NCBI RefSeq assembly: GCF_964340395.1 | Contig: NC_135562.1 | Location: 15,135,796 to 15,199,795 of the forward strand | DNA length: 64,000 nucleotides | Reading direction: 5' to 3' | From: Glandiceps talaboti | Lineage: Eukaryota; Hemichordata; Enteropneusta; Spengelidae | Part shown: positions 52,630 to 64,000 of the stretch, one piece after another | Position numbering within the stretch: the stretch's first letter is position 1 | Layout: the number at the start of each line of letters is the position of its first letter | Program-made: the position numbers and the translations under genes | The notes under the pieces: generated by a model | What the model was told of the DNA's origin: nothing | What the model saw: only the letters and a program-made list of their open reading frames with translations | Database searches by the model: none

Positions 52630-53200
52630 TCTAATTCAAACTACTGAGCGGACGCAGAATGTGGCGTGGACTCTCATTGTTCGCGCTGCCAACACGTATA
52701 TCCCACAGACCGCTACACCCCAAAGCAACGAGCACTGAAAAATGCCGCCCGTGCGATGGGCTACACTTGGTGTACTTCACACGAGGGGCCGCTGTCGGAT
52801 TAAGCAACGGTTCTCGCTTTAAGTTTTGCCGCCTTTTCATGCTAATTCTAGAATTCAGCTTGCTGAGGCGCACACATTGTTACCGAGGTATTAAGCAAAG
52901 CTCGACTAACGAACGCGAAGCAAGACTGGGGGAAGATAAAAGGCCCAGTATTATCCCCATTCACAACAAATCTAATGTGCCTTTTTAACACGCTAGGTTC
53001 CGAACACGGCTTTGGGGGCATCCACTTCTATTACGGGATTGCAACTTTTTATTAATTACTTATTAATAAAAAACTATGTCTCAAAGAAGCCACGCCGCTC
53101 CATTCACGATGTAAAGACTTCTTTTCATGCACTTAATGTTACCAATTTAACTCGGGCAGCGACGCGGTAAATGCGAAGTGCTGGCCGACTAAGATCTCGC
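52630..53200. promoter_or_regulatory. CpG-rich block inside AP-2 intron 3
   Basis: Noticeably CpG- and GC-richer than the intron around it, and preceded by an AT-rich TATAGTATATCG run at about 52,613-52,624. A 109-codon frame starts at ATG 52,659 (MWRGLSLFALPTRIS) but shows no domain, and the opposite strand is also open. An alternative promoter or conserved enhancer is more likely than a protein gene. Confidence 0.3.
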
Positions 53201-53983
53201 CCGATAGTTGTTTACATGTTTTGTTGTACTTTATACACCAACTATTTGGATCAATATCACGTGGCCTTGAAGCTCTTCTTTCATAGATAAATTCCCGCCA
53301 AAAAAAGTTCCAACAGACGACAGTGGACGGACAATGTTGTCCTGTTTGAATTTTCAGTCAGATTTCAATTAAAAATACATTAATTAACGAGATGATTTCT
53401 ACATTGTCAAGTTTTAATTAAATTAAACGAATCCAAATTAGAAATTAAAACATTTTAGTTGTATGTACACATTAAAAAGTGTTGTAGGTCGTAGGTCAAT
53501 ATGAACCAATCAACGCTTTGCTGAGAGAAGGAGTGAATTTGGTAGAGACACATGTCACGAAATGGTGTCATATCATATCATTTATAAATAATATAGAATC
53601 TATTGAATGCTTTTCTCCACGTATCTATTGAAGAGTTATTCATTTGAGTTTGGGACAGGACGTTGAGCAGTTTTCAATTAATTGTCAACAGATGATAGAC
53701 TAGTACCTGCATATCACCCATGTTGGAACAATTACCTATACACCACTCTTCAATTATTTACCCAAATAGAGAAAAAAATACCTTTCTATTCATAGACCAA
53801 ATAAGAAAAATGTGCGGGATAATTTACCGTGTACACCAAAACACGGAAGTCATAGTTTTTACATATTATTTACGCTACATGTAGAAATTACTACACTACA
53901 CCTACGTTCCCCCCCCCCCCAAAAAAAGAGATACATTTTACTTCTTTATTCCAAATTTAGAAATAATGCCAGTTGTTCAACCA

Positions 53984-54048
53984 TGTTTGCCCAAATAAGG
54001 GAATCCTGTCCATATAAGGAAACGTTGCTCATATAAGGAAACGCTGCC
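53984..54048 (+). repeat. short direct repeat, about 20 bp x 3
   Basis: CCAAATAAGGGAATCCTGTC, CCATATAAGGAAACGTTGCT and CATATAAGGAAACGCTGCCC follow one another. The last two are nearly identical. Confidence 0.85.
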
Positions 54049-57000
54049 CTTATCTAGTCGTACCAAATATTTTAAAAATTGCTATTATTTACCCCTGGGC
54101 CATATTTGCCCAAATGTGGAAGAAAATAAATTTTCTTTCTTGGCACAAGTATAAAAAGTCCCCCAAAAAATCAACGATTCATCCTCAAATGTATCTTTTT
54201 AAATCGTAATGAAAACAGAAGGAGGGTATACATGCTCCATATGTTTCTATCAAAATTTACCACGCCAAAATTCTAGCCAAAAATTTCCCGCCTTTTTAAA
54301 AAAAGTAATGGTTTGTACATGATGTGTTGAAGTAGGCAAGTTTACATCCTAAATGACAAGGAACTGGGACAATTGAGACGTATTATTAGTGCTTTAACTC
54401 CTTGTGGAGCAGTTTATATTTTTGACGCCTTAACAAGAATACAAATATTCCATAATTCATCAATTATGAACGCCATAAGTCAGAGATATATTTTAGACAT
54501 GTCATCAAGCGATTCATTTAATTTAAAAACGAGAATCGTGAGCAAATCTCAATTTATCTTGATTAGTTTCTCTCGTTCTGTCTTTCTTCTGATGAAAATT
54601 CCTTCTTCTTCTTTTTTAGAACATTTTGTCATGGAACTAACTTTTTTAATGAAATTCGAATGCTTCACAGAGCTCTGTCAGCATTGGTTCATTAAAACAG
54701 TGCCAACACATGTTCAAATATCTAGATCATTCTAAATAACTGAATATTCTTGAATTCAGAGCTATTTATTTTTCGGTTTTTGTGTCTTCGCATATAAAAC
54801 CAAAAACGATTTTATTTTCGCACTTTTGATGTGAAATATTGTAAATCAATTTTATATTGTAGCACATTCAAAGGACTTGTGTGTTTAATCCAATTTTTTA
54901 CGTATATTTTTTATGAATGAAAGAATTAAATTAAGATAAATATTGGATGTTCGTGCACTTTTGTGGGAGCTATACTTTTTACATTCATTCAAGTAAGCAT
55001 ATGCGTCAATATTGTATTGATAGCTACATCCAGTGAGCAAAAAAAATGACATTTTGGAGAAATAATCATGATAAAAACATAAAATGTTATTATTGCACTA
55101 CTCAATTTGTTTGGAATGTAATGAGTGTGACATTTACGATGTGTTAAGTTTTGTATTTCATTTTGTCACCGTCTATTCTTGAACGATGAAAATCCAGTAA
55201 AACCAAAGGATAATACCTAGCCAGATTTCGACGCTATCAGTTACTTTCCTAAAGTTGACTAGTTTTTTTTTTGAGGGAACCATAAATTCATGCCCTTAGG
55301 ATTCGTAGATATAACAATCATTTTTATGCTCTCCTTCTGTCGCCTGTTATAAGCCGAGTTTACTGTGCTCGTACACGGTGGACGTTTGTGTAATGAAGAA
55401 CCCAACAATCAAACCATACATCAATTAAAATTGATAGATATAGCTTAACAACACAGGCTCTAATTTCTAACCGTAACTGCAGCACAAGTGCTAAAATAAT
55501 AATTTGTGTTTGTCCCAAGACAGCCATGACCAAGAGATAGTAAAACCCAACGTGATAAATTACTGTTTATACTCTCCCAGGTCCACACGATCGTGTCGCT
55601 CTAATTTTTATAAATCCAGTCATCAAACATGACAACTTTCATTAAGATCGCGATGTGCAATTAATATCATCAGAGTATCTGAATAAAAAGACTGATAAAA
55701 TAACACAGGGGGACTATAGTGTGGTTTTTATCTTTACTGTTTTTGCGATAACCCGGACAGTTTTACTACTTTCCAAAAGTTCAGTATCTCTATATCCATG
55801 TTAATATATCACAGTGACATATCGTATCACGATTTTTGTTGGAAAGTCTAACCCGGTATATATTTACTGTATCGTTGTGTGTGTGAAAATACAGCTGGGG
55901 GTCAAATGGACACCCACTCGAAGACAGACCTCTGTGTTATTGATTGGTTTGGGAAGTTATTGTCGCAGAAGTCGGGTCTTTTAATGCCTTTTTTCTTTGT
56001 TTGTGACTTGAGCCTCCGGGGTATAGTCGTACGACTTCTCGGTCTTTTTCGTTCCCACCTCTCGCATTGTGCCTTTTCAGTCTCACCGGACTGCAAATGT
56101 CTTTAGTTGTTCATAGTCTCGTGCGAGCCTCGTCCTGTCAGGACAATCTTAAAGTTATCCTTGGAAACATCATATTGTTGTTGTTTGTTTGTTTCATTTT
56201 CAAAACACTTTCCTCAAAAGTGTGATTTGTTTGCGGACAGCACCGTCGAAGGTATAGGTAACACTATTTAGGCAGTAATAGTGTGCTTAACATAATGGCT
56301 TTTCGATAGAGTAACCCATCGAGATTCACGTCTTGAGCCATTATCCCATAAAGTATCGAATGGTTCACAAAACAAATGCAGAGCTCGGCCACTAACAGGT
56401 GTGATGGGAGATGTAAGGGCTCTTTATTCTCGACAATTGTGATGGGCCTAGATGATTTGTGGGTCGTTTCTACACGTGACAATTTCAACTACCCTTGCTT
56501 TCATTTAATTATGCAATTTGTCCCGGGTCTCAGTTCGCCATCATAAGCGCCGAAGATTACCATTGGTTTTGGGTATCCGTTTAGTTTGTTGATGTGTTGG
56601 ACTACTATACACGCATCGATGCACTGAAACCAATGTCAATAAGTATTTGGTAGCGATAGTCCTATTCGCTTTAAGGCATATTGAGATTACGACACAAACT
56701 CTGATCACCAGTGGGGTCTCCCAGGACAACGATCGTACACCAATATATCGTCGTTCTCGTTCAATCGCGGTTACTCAGGGACGATCAGAAGCTGTGAGGG
56801 TGACGATATGATGTGAGACCACACCAGTGAATGAAATAAACCCGATCCGACTTTCCTGCATGCTTAAATCAACAGCGTTTAAAACGTTTAAAGCCAAGAT
56901 ATTCCAACGTCTCTGTGTTCTGTTTTTACTCGTGACTTCTCTCGGAGTGCCACAAATAGCCAGAAGCAATGCGACAATTTGCTAAATTGTATTTATTTGT

Positions 57001-58809
57001 TTTTGGCGGAAACATGAGTTCAGCAATTCCAGTTACGTATCAACACTTAATTAATTCTATCAAAGTTTTTTTTATTTCCAAAAGAACTCTCGGATCAAAC
57101 CCATTCACTTCGTATTTTGTAAACTTATGCAGCGGTGGAATTTCTTTTGTTCTCATTTGAAAAAAAAATTTCATACAAACTTTTTAGGGTCTCTTAAACG
57201 ATTTCATAATCATTGTGGTTATTTGATATTTTGATAAAAATATAGCAGTTATATTGATATTGATATATGGTTATTATTTTTTTTTTAAATCAATCAAAAT
57301 GATAAGTTTCATTCTCGTTCTTTTTTTTTCCTGTATGCAACGAATATCTGACCCAAAACGTGTACTGTATTCGCGCATGCGCGTCTGTGTTTTTTTTTTT
57401 CGGGCGCAAAGTAATATACTCCGAGTACCTGACGAACGAAATTAGAGAAAGAACTATTACCATCGTAGCGCAATGTTGCTACATTATACCTAATGGGTGA
57501 AACCTTAGATAGTGTTACCTCACCAAAATTACCTGTACTTTCAACGCAAAGAAATAGTTTGCCGACTGTTTGTTACTTCCACTTAACTTGAATCGATTTC
57601 TAGTTTTGTTTTATGTATAATCAAAGTAACTGCAATCACGTGATGTTTGATTCAGCCATCGTACGTCAGTGTGAAATCACTTGTAAACGTCAACACCATT
57701 CCTTTCCGATGTCGGAGATCGTCTAGAGACACAGTTCGATGTACTTTTTTTCCCTCTCGGTCTTCCTATTAATGACACAATATGAGCAGACGACAAAATG
57801 TGTTGGTTTTTTTTCTTTACATGTCCTCCAAGAACACTAATTGTCTTTTGAAATTCTCAAGTTTTGGCATTGCCGAGAGTTTTTTTTTTAAACGTAGAAT
57901 ATGGATACGAACAAGGTAAATATTTGGTGAAAGATGTGTGTTTTGTTTACGTAGTTAAAGGAAACCAGGATTCCCATCACAATGAAATTAATAGCATATT
58001 GAAAAAGAAGAACCCGTTTCCCTGGCAACCGTTTGTCAAATGTTTACTTTTAAGTGTTCAAAATAGATGAGTCCACTTTGTTGGAATTCCCGCCGTTATT
58101 ACTGAAAAGTTGCAATTTTGACGACAAATAGAATATATGAAATGTGTCGTCTGGTGTATATTTCCCGCCAAGTTTGACATAAGCTTCCATTTTAAAAGGT
58201 GAGCTATACCCACATATTGTGAAATTATTAATAGGGTATCGCATGCTGTATTTATACGCCCAAAATAGACTATATTAGCAGGTTTTGACAAAATTAGTCG
58301 TTTATTTGAACACTTGTCTAGATAAGTGTCATATAAAGACGGGTTTTTCTTTTGCCACACAAAAGTAATCCCCAATTTTCGATAGCATTTATTTAATCAT
58401 TTAGTTTCATTTTCACCTGCTAGAATTCTTTCGGGGGGCCTTATCTTCAAATAGACGCTCGTCGGCTCTTTTTGAAGCCGAGAGATTTGCAGACCTCATC
58501 CACACAATCTCGGCATTTTGCGCCAATGTAATCCCATACGCTCTGAGAAAACTTTTTCTTAAGTGGGGGAAACTGTTAAAAACTGCCGTAGGACAAAAGT
58601 ACGGGAAAGATAGCTTGATGTAATCTGTATCTTGATATGCGCAGAGGTAAATAAATTGAAAACATGTGAGACACTCCTTATGGAACGAATAATTTTTTTT
58701 TTCATTTATTGTTTCTCCTCTCAGGTGGGTGAAAATTTACCCAGATTTTTGTTTACACCTTAACTACAAGGGTTTGTTCGATTATTTTAAGTTTCACAGT
58801 AAAAAACCC

Positions 58810-58839
58810 ATGTTGATTTCATCACAATGAAATCAACAT
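58810..58839. repeat. perfect 13-bp inverted repeat with 4-nt loop
   Basis: ATGTTGATTTCAT, loop CACA, then ATGAAATCAACAT. The transcript would fold into a 13-bp stem, so it could be a structural element in intron 3 or the relic of a fold-back insertion. Confidence 0.9.
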
Positions 58840-58996
58840 AGGACTTATCACTTTCACTCGAGAGAACAACCAGTATCTTGAACGGTTGACAGAGCACAAA
58901 AATTTGGTTTACAGCTAATCGGAACAAAAGGCTGCACTGATTTGTTGATTAAAAATTGCTTTTGCACCTGGTTTAACGAGGTCTGCCGACAAGATA

Positions 58997-59020
58997 GACA
59001 CACACACACACACACACACA
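58997..59020. repeat. (CA)n microsatellite
   Basis: About 12 CA units in AP-2 intron 3. Confidence 0.95.
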
Positions 59021-62000
59021 TGCACTAGCCATCATCATCTTAATTTCCGAACGTGTTTGGTAACTGATTAGTTTTTGTTCCGACTTTTTTGCAGCTTCGC
59101 ACACATCGCTATTGGCGATTGAGGAGCTTTGTCACTGAAGCCAGTGAAACAAAACAAATTTTGTCATGACAATTAGAAGTTAAGGCCATCTTGACTTCAG
59201 CAAAAAGCTGTGGTCCGTCCACGTTTCCGGGGTACTGTACCCTATTCCGAACAACGTCATTAAAACTCTTAATGTGCCTCCAATTCTATCGGCAGGCCTT
59301 TGAAGTTGTGACGTCACACATCACCTCTATGTATGAATCCCCAGTATCTGTCAAGCATCTTCCCACTCTTTATTTATGCCAAAACTTAATGATACTAACC
59401 AGACCGCGCTGTTTCACGATATTTCTCCTCTCTTTTCGGTTGGCATTTTTTTCTTTGTCATTATCCACTTCAAAATTGATTTTATTTCCCTTTGCTCGCT
59501 ACCAGATCAGTTTCCATTATCGGGCCTTATATCTCCCTCTCCGTTGATTTCCGGCGCTGACAAGCAGTGAGCGAGAACCTCCCGTTATGTCGGTATTGGA
59601 TGTATGTATCACAGTTCTACATCTAAGTTAGCTTTCAAGGCCCATAGAGACACGGCTTCCCTTTTCATTCCATAACTACAACTCATTTGGACTTTCATCA
59701 GGGAATCCCTTTCTCAACTGTGATTGGAACGGCATGCTTTTAATAAGGTAGATCGCAGTCAGGGCTCAAATGAAGAAGAACGCACTGATCCTGAGAAGCG
59801 AACAGAGATTTTAGAAATCACACCTTTATTCCAATATAACCTCGTCGATTCTTTGCACACATATGATATCACTCAAGCGAGGGGTTTTTTTGTCTCTTTT
59901 TTTCTTTTTCAATCACTTGTTTCAACGATATCACATTGAAAGATCAATGCAAGAAATATCGAGAGAAAAAAATTATCAAAAAAGCAAAGATTGTGTACCT
60001 CTGAGACAGGGTTTTCATTTATTTTTAACTCTTTGCGGACGACTAAAAAAAGAAAGATTTGCTCTTTTTTCTCTCTCTCTCTAAAAACCACGCTCAGTAG
60101 AAAGTTCGGAAGCGAATTAGAAGTCCTCAGCGGAAGATGTTACTGGAGGGCAAAATAGAGTTAAGCCATTGAGCAACCAGACTGTGTGTATTGTATTGAC
60201 TCAACGCATTCTCTATCACTTTTCCGATCGTGAAGATCCGAACAAAATTTCAATTGTGGATATGTTGTACATTTGATAGACAATACACAGTAAACGCGAT
60301 GACACTTTGCACGGTATGCTAATCAATTTCCTGCTAGTTCGCCAACCCTTACTGGAGATAAGACCAAAGTTATCGTTTGCAAACAACGCAACGGAAATAG
60401 TTGCCTCTTCTTTCGCACAAAAAAATTCCTACGTCTGTTGTTACTCGTACATCTCACATCAATCGTGTCCATTTCCTGCAAACTCAATATAGCGACGTAT
60501 GTTTTCGTAGCAACGGTTGTCAAGCAGCGGGCTTAGGACGTACATTAGCAAATCTATGCACTCCGTCACCCAACTTTTCCATCATAAAAAAAAGCGATGA
60601 CTGGATTCCCGATAAAAATAATAGACGTTTGACAGCTATTATAAAATTAGATAGAGACTATGAAAAAGTAACAGCGTCGAGTAAAAATTACAAAGCGAAC
60701 ACAAATAACTGCCGATCAGGTTTTTATGTTTATTACGTTTGATTGATGTTATTGTTCATTTCAATAACGTCATCCCTTATATAGTATGTCAACATTTCGA
60801 TTTGTGTTTTCTCGCTAAAGTCGAACGCTATATGCCTTGCGTCAGAAGTAGACCTAACAGAGCATATTTGAGGTAATCTAAGACTTCGAGTTGAAAGCCA
60901 AGGGATTCGAGTTATTGAAAATTGAAAATTTAATAGCCTGTTTGGAGTGAAATTGAGACGTTTTTGGAGATTTCGTTAATGATAACCTGTAAGAGAAGTC
61001 CATAGTCGAAGTTGCGATATAGAAAAACCTCATTTTATGATGAATTTACATAGAACTCAAAAATCCACCAGTCAAGAACTCGGAATATGCTAATATTAGA
61101 TTTATAAATCAGAATCGTGCAAACATCTGAAAATTGCACCTTTGAATACTCGATACTTAATTCTTTTGTCTTCGAGCTTTGAATCAACTTTATAAACGGG
61201 GTATAATATACAAGAAATTTCAGCATATATCTTAAAATTTTGAATTGATTTGCATCAACAATTTTTTCATTCTGAAAAAAAAATGTGAGTTTTTTTTTAT
61301 CTTCATTTTGTCCATCCGTATTGCTCGGAGCTTAAGATGGTACCGAAAGGTGATCGAATTCACACTGCGCTAGAACAATGAAAATTGGTTTGGTAATAGT
61401 CGCGTGTATACTGGTTACATATATGTCGTATTTTCGGCATCTTCCCACGCGAAATGATTAGGGGAGAGCAGAGAGCTTCGCGTGTGTGTTCCAGAGGATA
61501 AGCCCCTAGTTCACTCTCACACGATAAGTTAGTCCGCGATTGGAATTTTCGCCGTTTCTGATTTGCTCAGCCCGATAAAGCGCCTCTGGCATGCTTACTA
61601 CACCAAGCATACACCGCATCACATACGTTCGGATCCCTTTGTGATCGTCTTCGCCGCGAAGTTTAGAATCGCCATTAAAAACGATCCCAGGTTTGGGAGT
61701 TTAAAATGCAAGACAGAAAAAAAAGCGGGCTGTATTTTCGTACGTACTATGAGTTTTTGTAATAAAGTCTAATTTTCAAACTCCCTAATAAAGTGTAATA
61801 GGATTCTAAGTTCGTATTAACCGCGATTCGAAGCGTGTGAAAAAGTAACTCTCCCTGTGTTGTTTTGAATACTGAAAAACAAAGGAAAGGTTAAATACAT
61901 GCTAAATCTACATTACACGACGCCGTTTCAATCATTCTCTAATTTTCACCACTTTTCGTCTTAAACCGCCATATTATAGTTACTGTGTACAATATTTTGT

Positions 62001-62674
62001 CATTTTGAGTCTAATATTCGTGGAGTTTTTACAAAATAAGAAAACAACATGTAATTGTATCTCAACGAGTATTATTCGTGCACCATGACAACAGAGTTCA
62101 TAATGATTACTCGAAATCTCTTCAAATGTGTATTTATTAAAAAATACGCAAACTCAAAACGATACAAATACATCAGTCGAATACATAGAAATAATGTATT
62201 CCTGTATTCTGTAAGTTGAAATACTCTTCGCTTTGTTTTGTTAATTTTTTCGTTTCATTTTCAAAAGCGAGTCATTTTACTTCGTTGTGTGTCAAGTTAT
62301 ATGGAAGTCTAGAGGCCAGATTTGACAATATGGCTTCCCCCTAGTCACACCCAGCTTGTATTACAATCGGTTTCACACAGAACTCAGTATCAATTTCCTT
62401 CAAATCATTTTTGAAAGTCGTATAAACTAATAACATTTTGTACCAGTGTTACGTTTAGCAAGGCACTTCGATAGCATGATTTCCATTGCTAGTATCTAAT
62501 GGACCGCCATTTTTTCTCTGTACTGATTCCATTCAAATATGTTCTTTTTCATCTGATATCGTATGATGAAATTCCAATCGCTCGTAATATGAATCTAATA
62601 TTGATATCATTTTAATATTCCATGTCTTTTTTTTCGTTTTTATGACGTGTATATTTGTCTGTCTTCTGTTGTAG

Positions 62675-62879
62675 CTGGAATAAGGCCAAAGAATGACAAC
62701 AGCAAGGATGGTTTGGTATCGGGTCTAGCGTCCCCCACAGATGTATTCTGTTCGGTACCAGGTCGTCTTTCTCTGCTTAGTTCAACGTCAAAATATAAAG
62801 TTACGGTAGCAGAAGTCCAACGCCGCCTATCGCCACCAGAATGTCTGAACGCATCCCTTCTTGGAGGTGTACTCAGAAG
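62675..62879 (+). CDS. TFAP2: AP-2 transcription factor, exon 4 (start of DNA-binding region)
   Basis: Acceptor GTCTTCTGTTGTAG, donor AGAAG|GTAAGG. The first two bases complete an Ala codon with the last base of exon 3 (phase 1); the exon ends in phase 2 inside an Arg codon. After a variable linker ([17 protein letters not shown]) the peptide enters the near-invariant AP-2 block [20 protein letters not shown], then [20 protein letters not shown] and GGVLR. In the family this segment begins the basic DNA-binding region that recognises GCCN3GGC together with the downstream helix-span-helix dimerisation domain. Residues match vertebrate AP-2 almost one for one, so this exon is unambiguous. The next exon (expected to begin within ...RRAKSKNGG) is not in the window. 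Confidence 0.98.
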
Positions 62880-64000
62880 GTAAGGCTCTACACCATATGC
62901 CTTTTCTTAGCTTCCGAAATTAGGTATTAAAGAGAACAGTTGTGTGTGTGTCCATAGCTGTGTAACATTGGCGAAAATATTTTTATGTATTTTCATACAT
63001 TCAAACTCTTTGCGATATCAACGTCCATCAATGTCAATCACTGTATAAGAAGCTCAATTGAATCAGAAAAACGGACACGATGAACTGCCAAAAACAATGA
63101 TACACAAAAAAATCTATGACACTCTGTTTACTAAGATTATAGTTTCGTTTCTTACGTGATAAAAATGCGAATGTTTTTACAAATTTCGTTCAAAATTACC
63201 CAAAAGCATGTATCAAAACATTGCAAGAAACGTCTATTTTATCAACAATGTAAAATTGTTTAAATGTAGCAAATTCTGTTGTTCCATTTTGGCGGGATTT
63301 TTCCTCTTGTGTGTGTGTGTGTGAGTGTGTCGTCAAAACGAGTGTTGAACATGAACGTATTGTTTTGAGATCTATCACTTTTCAAACCAGTCATCCATCT
63401 GGTCTCAAATGTCACATATTCCATGGATTGTATTTTAATATACTTTCCTCTCTTTTGTATAATAATTATTATGAGTTTATACAACTTTCGCTTTGTCCAT
63501 GTTTTGCTAGTTTCATTGTTTTGTCCCTCCAATAAGTACTGTTCGTGACACTAAAAAACTCGCTCTTCCTAGTATTGTTTGGTTGAATTGCACCCGTATT
63601 GTCTTTGAGATAATGTTCTTAGTTGTGTATGTATTCTCGAAGTATCACGTGCTTCATGTGGTATCACTTTAATATCCAAATTAAAACGAACCGGTATCTT
63701 GACTAAGAATGGCGAAGACACCATATTGGTATTTTGCTGTCGCACAGTTTATCCCCATGTGCGACGCGTGTTGTCAACTTCCAGTCGTTCTGGCGGTCCC
63801 ATTTCAAACATTTCAGCAATATTTGGAATTTTAGCGGGTCAAAGTTACAAATATTGCAGTAAAAAAATAAGAATTTAAACAATTTTTTTGTGGGGATTAA
63901 GAACTTGTTATGTTCCTTTGTTCTAAAGCGAGAACAGAACGTTTATTAGTGAGCTACGATCGAAGTCGAAGCCGGCGGCGATTTTCTATCTTATGCGCGT
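62880..64000 (+). other. AP-2 intron 4, partial
   Basis: From GTAAGG to the window end. I looked for the expected exon 5 (KSKNGGRSLREKL-type sequence) and did not find it, so at least 1.1 kb of intron follows exon 4. No other gene. Confidence 0.8.

Larger units (their letters stand above)
45337..62674 (+). other. AP-2 intron 3 (17.3 kb)
   Basis: Runs from GTAAGT to GTCTTCTGTTGTAG. Contents other than listed repeats: AT-rich DNA with no supported exon. Frames on either strand (for example 46,396-46,683 minus, 54,373-54,735 plus, 59,191-59,547 plus, 60,401-60,742 plus) lack motifs or splice support. CpG-richer blocks at about 52,630-53,200, 58,430-58,560 and 61,400-61,720 are the best candidates for conserved regulatory DNA. 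Confidence 0.75.

Overview
This is eukaryotic, animal DNA. It has long AT-rich non-coding stretches, large microsatellite arrays, spliced coding segments bounded by GT/AG sites, and no operons or ribosome-binding sites. The only gene I can identify with confidence is an AP-2 family transcription factor (TFAP2) on the + strand. Exon 2 carries the conserved PPxY-type activation segment ([10 protein letters not shown]), and exon 4 carries the almost invariant start of the AP-2 DNA-binding region ([20 protein letters not shown]). The N-terminal half differs from vertebrate AP-2 paralogues, and CpG is not visibly depleted. I therefore infer an invertebrate bilaterian (lophotrochozoan or invertebrate deuterostome); I cannot place it more finely.

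Layout. Bases 1 to about 26,900 are a gene desert holding (GA)n, (TATG)n, (TA)n, trinucleotide and (TGAG)n arrays, a TTAA-flanked MITE-like element (5.25-5.67 kb), a 99-bp inverted-repeat element (9.22-9.32 kb), and two clusters of diverged tandem repeats (16.9-17.66 and 22.04-22.56 kb). One minus-strand coding-like stretch near 12.3-12.5 kb is unrecognised. From about 26,950 to 30,850 the sequence becomes richer in GC and CpG. This is the probable AP-2 promoter region. At its 3' end lie a CCAAT box, a TATA box and a short candidate first exon (29,705-29,749), followed by exon 2 (30,303-30,797).

The rest of the window is mostly AP-2 intron: 13.3 kb to a coding-like cassette segment at 44,142-44,237, then exon 3 (45,276-45,336, 61 bp), a 17.3-kb intron, exon 4 (62,675-62,879) and the start of intron 4. 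The exon joins are phase 0, 0, 0, 1 and 2, so all pieces splice into one open frame with or without the cassette. The remaining DNA-binding exons, the helix-span-helix dimerisation region and the stop codon must lie beyond the 3' end of the window.

The most interesting items are the unannotated-looking, aromatic-rich, frame-neutral cassette exon (present in no AP-2 protein I know), the proposed TATA-driven first exon without the IKYE-type sumoylation motif of the vertebrate 1a exon, and a family of diverged tandem repeats sharing one core (TTTTGGCAAAT...ATTTTAGAC) at several loci and in both orientations.
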